Positions 41,567 through 50,659 of a DNA stretch of 64,000 bases are shown here, piece by piece (position 1 is the stretch's first letter; the number at the start of each line of letters is the position of its first letter). A program made the position numbers and the translations under genes. The notes beneath the pieces are model-generated. The model worked only from the letters and a program-made list of their open reading frames with translations, searched no databases and was not told the DNA's origin. The stretch comes from Candidatus Flexicrinis proximus (lineage in GTDB: Bacteria > Chloroflexota > Anaerolineae > Aggregatilineales > Phototrophicaceae), in NCBI GenBank assembly GCA_016712885.1, contig JADJQF010000003.1, positions 558,001-622,000 of the forward strand. Direction: 5' to 3'.

Positions 41567-43793
41567 GATGCGCCCTCCACCAGGACTCCAACGCGACTAA
41601 CGCGGCGGACGGGTACGCCTGCCCTTTACCATCGTTGGTCAAAATGATCAATTCCTTACGTGCTCGCGTGATGCCTACGTACAGGAGCCTTAGGCGTTCG
41701 GCCACATACTCAAGTCGCGCACGCTGGGTCGCAACCCCCTCCTTGTACGTACGGCCTGGATCGGCAAGTACCTTAAGTTGTTCCAGCACTTCTGCCTCAA
41801 GATTGAGGTGATCACGCACAAATACGGGTTCGCCTACATAAGTATCCTGCGGTTGATTTGAGGGGAAATCATAGTTATTCACAGACGTCAGGTACACTCG
41901 ATCCCACTCGAGGCCTTTCGCTCTATGCATTGTCGAGACCGTGACCGTGCCTGGATGATCATCCGGGTTAAAATCAGTCTCTTCACCGCTGATACCATAT
42001 ATCGGGCGCTTATTCGCAATGATTTCTTCAACCCGCAGGATCAAGTCCTGAAGGCGCAAAGTAGGATCGAGATCCGTCTCGCGGCGCATCGATACCGCTA
42101 GTGCGTAGGTGACCGCAATATCGTATGGATTCTGGAAGAGATCCTGCCCAACCGTCAGAATGAGTTGGTCCGCCGGGAGTACCGTCCCCTCAATCCAACG
42201 GCTCATTGATGTCCTGAAATCCTCAAGTGCAGCGACAACCTGAGGCGCATTTCGCGAGGCTTCGACGGCCGCAGGGAACGAGTCCGTCCAATCGCGTCCC
42301 TGTGCCGTGAACAGGAAGTCTTCGGTGTTTCCACGTACCAGCCCTTGGGCTGTTTTGCGCGCAACTGGAGACTCCTCATGGTCCGGATGACGCACATCGA
42401 ACCACGCCATGAAGGCGTTTTCAAGCCATTTGCTCTCGTGTGGTCGAGCAATGACATACAGCATTGCCCCCATGTGCTCCACGCTTGCGCGCGCGCTACT
42501 CGGCGTACGGAGCAGCTCAAAATACGGGATGCGAAGTGCCTGCAAGCGCTCAACATACTTGGCGCCCGTGTCGTTACGCGGAACCAGCACAGCAATCGTC
42601 ACTTTAGTGTCACCCGCCAGCGCACTCTGAATAGAGTCGATGACACGTTTCTTCTCTTCATCAGGTGTTCGTGGCGCCGGGTCCAAATGTATCCGCGACG
42701 GGTTATCAAGGGGATTCGGCTGAGGATCCCCCTTGGGCGTCGCGATAATCTTCGGTGGAGCCAATGTGGCGAGTTTTCGAATCGCTGCGGATGGATGCTC
42801 TTTACGAGACCACTCGGCAAGGCGATTAGCCAGATCTATGATACTTTTCGTTGAGCGACCGCTATTGGGGAGATCGCGCTTCACCACATCCTTCTCGCGA
42901 AGAAACCGACGGAGATGTTCAGGGCTGGCTGTAGTGAATGTCTCGTATATGGCCTGATTTGGATCCCCTACCCGCACCCAGTTACCATGCTCAGCCGTAA
43001 TCAAGCGCAGAAGCCGTTCTTGCAGATCGCTGCTGTCCTGTGCCTCATCCTCCAGGACAAATGGCCATCTGTAGCGCACCTGACGCAAATAGTCACCGTC
43101 AATGGTCAGCACATCCAGGGCGAACCTGATCAGATCACCAAAGTCGACGGCACTTCGATAGATCAGCGCACTCTGGTATTGCGCAAATACCTCAGTGGCA
43201 GCACCCGCAAGGACGAAATCCTGCCCTGCACGAAACAATCGCGACCTCAACTCTTCGGGAGAAAGTTGAAGATCTTTTGCCTGCCTGACATACGCACGGC
43301 AAACGGTAGACAACAGATAGCGCCAACTGCCTGCTTGCTTACTATTGACATCCTCCACCCCAGCCAGCACATAAGGCATGAACCAGCGCGGATTTCTCCG
43401 CACCCAGAACTCAACGGCTTCGTCCAGCATGCGATCCGATTCACTCTGCTCGATGATCGGAAATGGAATACCGAGGCCGACCAAGTCCGCACGCTCGCGG
43501 AGAATGTCGTTGGCAAGGCCATGCAGCGTCCGAACACGGTAGCCAACACCGACCAGCAGCCCGCGCTCCCTGACAAATTCAGCGACTTGTCGCGAAAAGT
43601 TATCCGCCGCCGAGTTAGTCAGCGTAACAACCAGCACCTCCTGATCGTCCCGCAGGCTCCCTTCAGCAACTAATTTCGCCGCAAGGTACGACAGGGTACG
43701 CGTTTTCCCACTCCCGGGTACCGCTGAAACGCCCATTTTGCCACCAACATAGTCGATAACTTTCTTTTGCTTCGCCCGCGGGGAAAATGGCAT
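41556..43793 (-). CDS. UvrD/AddA-like superfamily 1 DNA helicase
   Basis: 745 residues. Motif I AVPGSGKTRTLSYLA (near 24), motif Ia TLTNSAADNFSRQV, motif II LEDEAQDSSDLQERLL (near 245), motif III GDPNQAIY, motif V VSTMHRAKGLEWDRVYL (near 610) and motif VI LYVGITRARKELIIL (near 715) are all intact, so it should hydrolyse ATP and translocate on single-stranded DNA. It lacks a fused nuclease domain. The separate nuclease gene overlaps it, and a second helicase-like gene ends 3 bases before it. Together they suggest a three-subunit end-resection or defence complex. Confidence 0.93.
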   Translation of the reverse strand: MPFSPRAKQKKVIDYVGGKMGVSAVPGSGKTRTLSYLAAKLVAEGSLRDDQEVLVVTLTNSAADNFSRQVAEFVRERGLLVGVGYRVRTLHGLANDILRERADLVGLGIPFPIIEQSESDRMLDEAVEFWVRRNPRWFMPYVLAGVEDVNSKQAGSWRYLLSTVCRAYVRQAKDLQLSPEELRSRLFRAGQDFVLAGAATEVFAQYQSALIYRSAVDFGDLIRFALDVLTIDGDYLRQVRYRWPFVLEDEAQDSSDLQERLLRLITAEHGNWVRVGDPNQAIYETFTTASPEHLRRFLREKDVVKRDLPNSGRSTKSIIDLANRLAEWSRKEHPSAAIRKLATLAPPKIIATPKGDPQPNPLDNPSRIHLDPAPRTPDEEKKRVIDSIQSALAGDTKVTIAVLVPRNDTGAKYVERLQALRIPYFELLRTPSSARASVEHMGAMLYVIARPHESKWLENAFMAWFDVRHPDHEESPVARKTAQGLVRGNTEDFLFTAQGRDWTDSFPAAVEASRNAPQVVAALEDFRTSMSRWIEGTVLPADQLILTVGQDLFQNPYDIAVTYALAVSMRRETDLDPTLRLQDLILRVEEIIANKRPIYGISGEETDFNPDDHPGTVTVSTMHRAKGLEWDRVYLTSVNNYDFPSNQPQDTYVGEPVFVRDHLNLEAEVLEQLKVLADPGRTYKEGVATQRARLEYVAERLRLLYVGITRARKELIILTNDGKGQAYPSAALVALESWWRAHRGT

Positions 43794-43796
43794 CCG

Positions 43797-45920
43797 TTAT
43801 TTCCCTGATGATCCAATGACATTTTGGCGGCGCAAGATTCGCTGAAGTGCAACGAGTAGCGGCCCCTGTTGTGTAAAACCCTGTTCGTTAAAATCGACAT
43901 GCGACAACCATACGCGGCCAGTGCAGCGCCGAAGGAGTCCCCCAACAAGTCGATAGGCGAACTCAGCGTTTTCGAGCGCTTCGTCGTCAGCCGTCCAGCG
44001 TTTACCCGGTGGCCAGTTTCTGTTGAGGACAAAAGGCTGCCCTAACGGCTGCTGGAGACGTTCACTCCCTCCGCTGCTACCTAAGTCAAGCCAGAACTGG
44101 TATGAGACCTGTCGGTTGCTCATCAGGAACGTGTAAGCAGGAGCTACCTGAACGCCAACCGAGTCAAGCACCTCATCAGGACGGCTGAGCGCTTGTTCGC
44201 CAATAAGGCCGTCCAGTACCCGCTGAACAAAAGCCGACGCGTCCAAACTCTCGCCCAATTCTTCAGCGAGCCGGCGGTTTTCGCGCGTCGACCTCACAAG
44301 GGCCGCAGCAACGTTTCCTGACTCGATCGATTCATGATATCGGAAACCAGGCTGGACGAGCACCTCTCCATACAGCCGCGACAGGAAGTGGTCAAGCGCG
44401 AGTGTTTGTCCGACCCCATACTCCGCCAGCCACAGCCGGAGCATTTCGTATCTCCGCCCCAGTTCATCAGTAACACGCGACTTGAGAGACTCAGACAGGT
44501 TCGCGTATGCAGGAAGTCCGCTCCTAGGGCGATAGGTCGATGCGAGCAGAAATGCCCGGATCGGATCAAGTCCATCGATCGAAGTACTGAGCGCACTCGC
44601 AATATCGTTAATGTGAAGGGCGGAACCCCAAACCGGATGAGCAAGCTGGGCAAGGACCAACATACAACGTGCACCCGGCTCCCCCCCCAGAGGGCGCGAA
44701 GGCCGCAGGGATTGTGCAGGGACACCTCGTTTCTCCAGCCGGTTGACGATTGCAAACCTCAGCGCGTCTGACAGATACGGGGTGACAACAGCAATCTGCT
44801 CGGGACCAACGCCTTCATCTTCGGTCAGCCGAACAATCTCGGAACAAACCGAGTCCATCATTTCCGGGAAGTAACGTACTCCATGAATGTCAACGTCGCG
44901 CAGTGGGTCTTCGTTCGAGTCATGACCTGAAGTAACACGTCCAAATGTTATGCCAAATTCTGCAATTAGATTCTCGTGTTGTACGCCCGCAGTTGCGAGT
45001 TCGTCTAGTTCTATTGAGTGTTCACTTATCGCCCGCAGGCGTCGGGCACTAATTTCGTCTGCGCCAAGAAACCGACGGTAATTTGCGTCCTGGTCAAAGA
45101 GAAACAACGCGCTCTCCGACGCCTCTGCCAGGTCGATAAGCAGATCATGCGCCGCTGGCGTGTCCTCTTCGACATTGTCACAAATGAGGTGTCTGGCGGT
45201 TTGCATCAGCCAGGTGCGACACGAGTCGAGCGGCCAGACATGCTTGCGGAAAGTCTCTACCGTAAGTGAAAAGTCGAGCATGCCGAGCTCAAGGCAGTGC
45301 TTCCTAAACGCGGTAGCGCACGTCTGTACATCTGCAAACATCCGCGCCTGAAGATCGCTGCCCGACCACGCGTCCTGCAGCCGCTGACCGATCTCCTCAA
45401 ACGGAAACCCTACGAGCGCCGATTTGTTCAGGTCATCGAGAATCTGCGTATAGATTCGGCGACGCGGGAGTCGGACCGAGTGTTCTCCCGCAAAGACTCG
45501 CTGATCGTCCAGTAGAGGGTCAATAACGCGACCGAGTTGAATTTGAGCCGATTCCGTATTCAGGAATACCGCTGCGCTCCGCACGATCTGATGTCCGATG
45601 TGTTCAGCGACCACCGGCCAGAAGAGCTCAACCGCACGACGAACAATGCTGCCATAAGTCGTCACCCGTAACTTGACACCAGGATGCTGGCGACGTCGCG
45701 CCTCAAACATGCGGTAAGGCCGGCCTAGTAGAGGTTGGGGAACCACAATCAGAATTTCCTGGGCAGATATTCGCGAAGACAACATCCTCGAAAGCCGTTC
45801 AATGGCAGCAGTGGTTTTCCCCGTGCCAGCAACGCCTTCAACAAATGCTGTGCCCGCCGCCCCGCGTTCCGCAATCTGCTGCTGAGCCGCGGTGAGTTTT
45901 TGACCCGAATCGACTGCCAT
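43797..45920 (-). CDS. AddB/UvrD-like P-loop protein with degenerate Walker B
   Basis: 707 residues, first gene of the helicase-nuclease unit. Motif I EGVAGTGKTTAAIERL (near 28) is intact and motif Ia resembles LIVVPQPLLGRPYRMFEA. Motif II should read DExxQ; the aligned segment is HLICDNVEEDTPAAHDLLIDL (shown here to its limit as CDNVEEDTPAAHDLL), where the Asp-Glu pair is not at the usual place. Later SF1 motifs can be guessed (VVTPYLSDALRFAIVNRL, near 395) but classic motif V/VI is not evident. This matches AddB-like subunits, which have a working or relic ATPase and recognise sequence. No Fe-S nuclease domain is fused; that part is a separate gene. Confidence 0.7.
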   Translation of the reverse strand: MAVDSGQKLTAAQQQIAERGAAGTAFVEGVAGTGKTTAAIERLSRMLSSRISAQEILIVVPQPLLGRPYRMFEARRRQHPGVKLRVTTYGSIVRRAVELFWPVVAEHIGHQIVRSAAVFLNTESAQIQLGRVIDPLLDDQRVFAGEHSVRLPRRRIYTQILDDLNKSALVGFPFEEIGQRLQDAWSGSDLQARMFADVQTCATAFRKHCLELGMLDFSLTVETFRKHVWPLDSCRTWLMQTARHLICDNVEEDTPAAHDLLIDLAEASESALFLFDQDANYRRFLGADEISARRLRAISEHSIELDELATAGVQHENLIAEFGITFGRVTSGHDSNEDPLRDVDIHGVRYFPEMMDSVCSEIVRLTEDEGVGPEQIAVVTPYLSDALRFAIVNRLEKRGVPAQSLRPSRPLGGEPGARCMLVLAQLAHPVWGSALHINDIASALSTSIDGLDPIRAFLLASTYRPRSGLPAYANLSESLKSRVTDELGRRYEMLRLWLAEYGVGQTLALDHFLSRLYGEVLVQPGFRYHESIESGNVAAALVRSTRENRRLAEELGESLDASAFVQRVLDGLIGEQALSRPDEVLDSVGVQVAPAYTFLMSNRQVSYQFWLDLGSSGGSERLQQPLGQPFVLNRNWPPGKRWTADDEALENAEFAYRLVGGLLRRCTGRVWLSHVDFNEQGFTQQGPLLVALQRILRRQNVIGSSGK

Positions 45921-46030
45921 TTCCGCCTCAATTCATTGGGCAAGTTCCGACCAATTCTATCGCAGATTCGGGCATAAAAATAGATAATTTGTGCTACATA
46001 ATATGGGTGGACCTATACACAGGCGATTTT

Positions 46031-46061
46031 AACTTGCAAACTAGGCAAGTTGCGCTAAGAT
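46031..46061 (+). promoter_or_regulatory. Promoter and operator-like repeat of the pot operon
   Basis: AACTTGC (46031-46037) and GCAAGTT (46045-46051) form a perfect 7-bp inverted repeat with a 7-base spacer. The repeat covers a -35-like TTGCAA (46034-46039), followed after 16 bases by TAAGAT (46056-46061). A repressor bound here would block the promoter. Confidence 0.5.
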
Positions 46062-46104
46062 ATTCGCCTCAGTAGACATCATCAATTTTGGGAGGTTTCC
46101 AGCC

Positions 46105-46161
46105 ATGTTAGCATGGAAACGCATCTTTAGTGAGGAGCATGGCGCGTGGCCGCCAGAGTGA
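46105..46161 (+). CDS. Possible 18-residue leader peptide ahead of potB
   Basis: ATG at 46105 follows GGGAGG by eight bases, the strongest ribosome site in this interval. The peptide MLAWKRIFSEEHGAWPPE ends at TGA 46159-46161, 16 bases inside the potB frame that starts at GTG 46146. Translation of the short frame could couple to or tune potB. It may instead be chance; no repeated or rare codons make it an obvious attenuator. Confidence 0.35.
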   Translation: MLAWKRIFSEEHGAWPPE

Positions 46162-47000
46162 CATCGCGCGAATCCAGGTCCGGGGCCATTCTTCTTGCCC
46201 TGCCCGCCCTTTTGTGGTTGGGCCTCTTCTTCCTACTTCCGCTGATTTTCGTCGTGGTGATTAGCTTCCTCACCCGCGGCGCCGGCGGTTCGGCAGTGCT
46301 ACCGTTCACTCTCGCGCAATACACCCGTGTTTTTGACACATTCTGGATCATTCTCCAACGCACACTGGTCACAGCGTTCGTGACGACTATCATCTGCCTC
46401 GTGGCAGGATACCCGCTCGCCTACTTCATCACCAAGAGGCAGACCAACTTCGGTAAACAGTTCGCGCTGTTTCTGGTAATTTTGCCATTTTGGACGAACT
46501 TCCTGATTCGGACCTACGCCTGGCGCGTGATTCTGGGACGTGAAGGGATCATCAACAGCACGTTGATGAACGCCGGCATCATTACCGAACCGCTCACTCT
46601 GCTTAACACCGAATTTGCGGTGATTCTGGGTCTGGTCTACGGTTTCCTTCCTTTCATGGTCCTGCCCATCTATGCGTCCCTCAGCCGGTTTGATTTCCGC
46701 TTCATTGAAGCGGCCAATGATCTCGGAGCCAATGACTGGACAGCATTCTGGCGCATCATGCTGCCCTTGACTATGCCAGGCGTTGTTGCGGGCTGCATTC
46801 TGGTGTTCATTCCGGCGATCGGCACATTTGTCACATCCGACCTGCTGGGTGGCACAAAAGGGTTAATGATAGGCAATCTGATCCAGGGTCAATACAGTGG
46901 TAACGGCAATATGCCACTTGGGGCTGCGCTGTCTGTGGTAATGATGCTGTGCGTCGTAATCGCATTGGTCTTCTATGTGCGCTTCGGAGAGGAAAAGTAG
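46146..47000 (+). CDS. potB: Polyamine-type ABC importer permease PotB
   Basis: Inner-membrane permease of 284 residues. The N-terminal span LLALPALLWLGLFFLLPLIFVVVISFL (first 20 residues: LLALPALLWLGLFFLLPLIF), the KQFALFLVILPFWTNFLIRTYAW motif seen as PFWTNFLIRTYAWRVILG, and the EAA loop FIEAANDLGANDWTAFWRIMLP are typical of PotB. GTG start with GAGGAG eight bases ahead. First full gene of a potBCDA unit. Spermidine or putrescine is the usual ligand, but the specificity lies in PotD. Confidence 0.93.
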   Translation: MAARVTSRESRSGAILLALPALLWLGLFFLLPLIFVVVISFLTRGAGGSAVLPFTLAQYTRVFDTFWIILQRTLVTAFVTTIICLVAGYPLAYFITKRQTNFGKQFALFLVILPFWTNFLIRTYAWRVILGREGIINSTLMNAGIITEPLTLLNTEFAVILGLVYGFLPFMVLPIYASLSRFDFRFIEAANDLGANDWTAFWRIMLPLTMPGVVAGCILVFIPAIGTFVTSDLLGGTKGLMIGNLIQGQYSGNGNMPLGAALSVVMMLCVVIALVFYVRFGEEK

Positions 47001-47001
47001 C

Positions 47002-47938
47002 ATGGGGAATCAGGTGATAGGACGGCCTGTCATGGTCTCGACCGCGTCCAGTCCCGTACAGGTCCGTGGTGGAATGCTCGTGCGTTCGTTTGGTCGCGTT
47101 GGCCTGATCGTAACGCCGGTTGTCTCCTATTTCTTCCTCTGGGCACCGATTCTGCTCCTGGTATTGTTCAGCTTCAATGACTCGCGCGCTGTTGATACGT
47201 GGCGCGGCTTCACCCCTGAAATGGTATACGAACATCTTCAGCGGCATTGTCGGCGGTGAAGCCCGGTTTTCAACCGAACTGATGATGAACGCACTCACGA
47301 ACACGATGATTGTTGGCTTCGCTGCGACGATCATCGCCACGCTGCTTGGGACCATGATCGCCTTAAGCCTTGCTCGCAGCAACCTGCCCGGCAAGCGCAT
47401 TATCGACGGTCTGATGTTTCTGCCGGTCGTCATCCCTGAAATTACTCAGGGTGTTTCTCTCGCGATCTTTTTCAAGCTCATTTTCGAGTTCGCGGACAAC
47501 GCGGCCGGCGTCAACGTGACGCCCGGTTTTGGCACCATCATCATCGGACATGTCGTGTTCAATATCTCGTATGTAGCGATTGTGGTCCGCGCGAGGCTTG
47601 CCAATATGAATCCTCGTCTCGAAGAGGCTGCCAATGACCTAGGAGCCAACACCTGGCAGACCTTCCGGCGCATAACTCTGCCCTTGATTATGCCTGGCAT
47701 TGTTGCAGGCGCGCTTCTGGCGCTTACGTTGTCGATGGATGACCTGGTGGTGACATTCTTCAATGCGGGCGTCGGCACAACTACCCTCCCGGTGTTTGTC
47801 TATGGATTAATCAAGACATCCGTAACACCGGAAGTTAACGCGCTTTCTACGCTGATGCTGGTCTTCTCGACCATCGTCGTTGGGATATCTTTATACCTGC
47901 AAAACCGGTATTCAGATCGTCCATATGCACGTCGGTAA
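47002..47938 (+). pseudogene. potC: PotC-type permease gene interrupted by a +1 frameshift
   Basis: The first frame runs from ATG 47002 (after GAGAGG) through SFNDSRAVDTWRGFT and then stops at 47259. The second frame carries the rest: KWYTNIFSG, EEAANDLGANTWQTFRRITLP (EAA loop, 20 residues EEAANDLGANTWQTFRRITL), to TAA/TAG near 47938. If one C of the CCCC at 47213-47216 is removed, the join reads GFTLKWYTNIF, which is exactly the PotC consensus, and gives an intact protein of about 311 residues. All other features look healthy and the operon partners are intact, so a sequence error is as likely as a real mutation. If real, the importer lacks one permease. Confidence 0.85.
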
Positions 47939-47975
47939 GTTGTATTTGTCTCGTACGTTCAAGGAGGAAATACCA

Positions 47976-49067
47976 ATGCGCAAACTGTTGGTCCTGGTAC
48001 TTCTGATCGCTGTGTTCAGCATTGCCGGAGCGCAGGATGACGAGGTCGTAGTGGAGACCGAGTGGACCTGTCCTGAAGGATTTGAGGGGCAGAGCCTAAG
48101 CCTGTTCAATTGGGCAACCTATATCGGCGACAACACGGTTTCCGATTTCGAGACACTCTGCGGAGTCACCGTTTCGTACGATGTCTATGAGAGTGACGAG
48201 GCTCTCATCGCTCGTTTGCGTCAGGGCAACCCTGGCTATGACATTGCGTTCCCGACAGACTACGCGGTCGACATCATCATCCGCGATGGGCTAGCAGGCG
48301 AAATCGACCTCGAGAACATCCCGAATATCGTCAACATCGACGAACGCTACCTGGCCCCCTACTTTGACCCCGAAAACGGGCATTCCGTTCCGTATGTATG
48401 GGGTACTACCGGTATTGCGTATGATCTTGACGCGACCGGCGTAGACATCACGACCTGGGAACAGGTCTTCGAGTATGAGGGTCGTGTTGCGTGGCTGGAC
48501 AGCCCGCGCGCCATGTTTGGTGCTGCATTGACGGTTCTCGGCTTCGATCCTAATACCACCGACGTTGAAGAGATTGAGCAGGCGAAGAATTACCTGATCG
48601 AACACGCGTCGAATGTCATCGCCATTGCGTCAGACGACGGCGATACGCTGCTCGCACAAGGCGAAGTGGACATCGCGGTCGAATATGGCGGCGACGTCTT
48701 CCAACAGATCGCTGAATGTGATTGCGAAAACCTGAAATACGCTGTCCCGGCCAAAGGCGGCGTCCTCGACCTGACGAGTGTATTGATGCTCGGTGATGGT
48801 CCGAACCCGGAATTAGCACAGGTCTTCATGGACTACCTGCTCGATCCGAATGTTCACGCCGCGATTGTGAACACGATTTACTACCCATCTCCGAATAAGG
48901 TCGCGATTGAAGAAGGACTCATCGATCCGACTTTCCTTGAAAACCCTGCCGGTAACCCGCCTGCGGAAGTGCTTTCTGAGATGTTCTACATTCTGGCCGT
49001 TGATCCCGAGGCCGAACAGGCATACAACGATGCCTGGGACGAAGTTAAGATCCTCTCGGGCAGCTAG
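47976..49067 (+). CDS. potD: Polyamine-type substrate-binding protein PotD
   Basis: Exported solute-binding protein of about 363 residues. AAGGAGG lies eight bases before ATG 47976, which fixes the start. Signal peptide MRKLLVLVLLIAVFSIAGAQ without a lipobox Cys. The mature part begins with the PotD landmark LSLFNWATYIGDNTVSDFE, then NPGYDIAFPTDYAV, VPYVWGTTGIAYD, and the ligand-side GEVDIAVEYGGD. Acidic residues in the cleft (Asp/Glu near 105 and 205) fit a polycation. A hairpin with a T run follows, so potD may be made in excess over potA. Confidence 0.93.
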   Translation: MRKLLVLVLLIAVFSIAGAQDDEVVVETEWTCPEGFEGQSLSLFNWATYIGDNTVSDFETLCGVTVSYDVYESDEALIARLRQGNPGYDIAFPTDYAVDIIIRDGLAGEIDLENIPNIVNIDERYLAPYFDPENGHSVPYVWGTTGIAYDLDATGVDITTWEQVFEYEGRVAWLDSPRAMFGAALTVLGFDPNTTDVEEIEQAKNYLIEHASNVIAIASDDGDTLLAQGEVDIAVEYGGDVFQQIAECDCENLKYAVPAKGGVLDLTSVLMLGDGPNPELAQVFMDYLLDPNVHAAIVNTIYYPSPNKVAIEEGLIDPTFLENPAGNPPAEVLSEMFYILAVDPEAEQAYNDAWDEVKILSGS

Positions 49068-49091
49068 TTCTAACTCCGCAATGCTTGCAAG

Positions 49092-49120
49092 GGGCGGAGC
49101 ACGTGTTCCGCCCTCTTTTG
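49092..49120 (+). terminator. Intercistronic terminator/attenuator between potD and potA
   Basis: GGGCGGA (49092-49098) pairs with TCCGCCC (49107-49113), extended by a G-T and a C-G pair, followed by TCTTTTG. It lies 22 bases before the potA start and would reduce ATPase expression relative to the binding protein. Confidence 0.6.
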
Positions 49121-49141
49121 CTTTGACACAAGGCGACTTGG

Positions 49142-50308
49142 ATGACTGACGCAAAAGTCGAACTGATTGATGTAAATAAGGAGTTCCCCGTTCGAATTGG
49201 CGAATCTTCAGCGGTGCGCGCCGTGCACCACCTGAATCTCAGCATTTACGACGGAGAATTCTTCGCCCTCTTGGGTCCGAGTGGGTGCGGCAAGACAACA
49301 ACGCTTCGCCTGATTGCAGGCTTCGAACAGCCCTCATCCGGCCAGGTTCTCATCGACGGAAAAGCCATGCAGGGTGTCCCAGCGTTCTACCGTCCAGTGA
49401 ATACGGTGTTTCAGGACTATGCGCTCTTTCCGCACATGTCGGTCATTCAGAACGTGATGTTCGGACTGCAAATGGACAAGGTGCCGAAACCAGAGGCGCA
49501 GCGCAGAGCGATCGAAGCACTTGAACTGGTGAGGCTTCCCCATGCGCTCAATCGCAAGCCGCGCGAAATGTCTGGCGGTCAGCAGCAGCGCGTGGCACTC
49601 GCCCGCGCAATCGTGAAGCGCCCGAAAGTCCTTTTGCTTGACGAGCCCCTTGGTGCGCTTGACCTCAAACTGCGGCGCGAAATGCAATACGAACTCAAGG
49701 AGATGCAGCAGACCTTGGGCATCACCTTCGTGTACGTAACACATGACCAGGAAGAAGCCTTAACGATGGCCAATCGTATCGGGGTTATGAGCAACGGTGA
49801 ACTCCTGCAAGTGGGGCGTCCCGAGGAAATTTACGAGTCGCCTGCTACCCGTTTCGTGGCCGATTTCATTGGTGAGACAAATTTCATCGACGGCAAAGTG
49901 ATCCGTGTCGAGGGCGATTATGCGATTGTCGACATTGAGGGCGAAGGCGATCTCAGTGCCGTCCTGCTCGACAGCGTGACTGTCGGCCAGCAGGTCACAG
50001 TCGCGATTCGCCCTGAGAAGATCGGGATTAAACCGTACAATGCACGGACCGAAGAAGACGAGGTGCCTACAGCCACGGGCGTGAAAGCGCTCGACTGGGC
50101 GGGCACAGCACTGAATAGTCTTGCCGGTCATATCGCGCAGGTCCACTATATCGGTACTGATACGCGCTATGCCGTGCGAATCGGGAGCGATACCGTCGTC
50201 AACGTTCGCGTTCAGAACGTGGGTTTGCAGAAATCCGCGACATTCAAGGAACGCGATGCTGTGACCATTTTCTGGGAGCAGGATAGCGCCCGCGTCCTCA
50301 CCCAGTAA
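49142..50308 (+). CDS. potA: Polyamine-type ABC importer ATPase PotA
   Basis: 388 residues. Walker A GPSGCGKTTTLRLIAG, signature MSGGQQQRVALARA, Walker B VLLLDEPLGALDLKLR and the switch His in YVTHDQEEALTMA are intact. The C-terminal TOBE domain (about 240-385) contains VAIRPEKIGI. The string FIGETNFIDG is typical of PotA. Last gene of the importer unit. A perfect palindrome follows at 50341. Confidence 0.95.
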   Translation: MTDAKVELIDVNKEFPVRIGESSAVRAVHHLNLSIYDGEFFALLGPSGCGKTTTLRLIAGFEQPSSGQVLIDGKAMQGVPAFYRPVNTVFQDYALFPHMSVIQNVMFGLQMDKVPKPEAQRRAIEALELVRLPHALNRKPREMSGGQQQRVALARAIVKRPKVLLLDEPLGALDLKLRREMQYELKEMQQTLGITFVYVTHDQEEALTMANRIGVMSNGELLQVGRPEEIYESPATRFVADFIGETNFIDGKVIRVEGDYAIVDIEGEGDLSAVLLDSVTVGQQVTVAIRPEKIGIKPYNARTEEDEVPTATGVKALDWAGTALNSLAGHIAQVHYIGTDTRYAVRIGSDTVVNVRVQNVGLQKSATFKERDAVTIFWEQDSARVLTQ

Positions 50309-50340
50309 ACCCTTTTCACTGCAACAAATCGGAACTTGTG

Positions 50341-50366
50341 ACGAGCGGCTTCGCGAAGCCGCTCGT
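50341..50366. terminator. Palindromic terminator-like hairpin after potA
   Basis: ACGAGCGGCTTCG and its exact complement form a 26-base perfect palindrome, giving an 11-bp stem with a 4-base loop. It is followed by TATTCATTC, only a weak T tract. Confidence 0.55.
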
Positions 50367-50587
50367 ATTCATTCGTCGAGACACGCTGTGAATGCCGTAC
50401 GCGCAACGGCCTATCGGGTGCGCTTTGGCAGGTATTCTCCGACTCGCACCTTCTCCTCGGACCAAGATAGTCGCGATGCGTAAACGCCTTTCAGCAGCAT
50501 CAGCCGAGGTTCTCCAAGACGCGAGCGCAATACGGCGCTAATCAGACCAGCCCGATTCTACTATCTCATCGCGAGAATCAACTCAGA

Positions 50588-50616
50588 TTCGGAGACTCTG
50601 CAAACATCGTTATAAT
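50588..50616 (+). promoter_or_regulatory. Promoter of the two-component system
   Basis: TATAAT at 50611-50616 with a weak -35 TTCGGA at 50588-50593, 17-base spacer, 43 bases before the response regulator ATG. Confidence 0.5.
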
Positions 50617-50659
50617 GGAACTCATAAACTCTGTATCGATGCTTGCTTGAGGTACAAAG

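Larger units (their letters stand above)
50309..50659. other. Intergenic region between potA and the response regulator
   Basis: 350 bases with a terminator-like palindrome (50341-50366) and the promoter near 50588-50616. On the minus strand a frame from TTG 50530 to TAG at 50411 would give about 39 residues that read like protein (LMLLKGVYASRLSWSEEK), but it has no ribosome site and may be chance or a gene relic. Nothing else is evident. Confidence 0.4.

Noticed and set aside
42915..43673. Open frame antisense to the UvrD-like helicase (252 codons)
   Set aside because: The helicase motifs I-III are on the other strand across this stretch.
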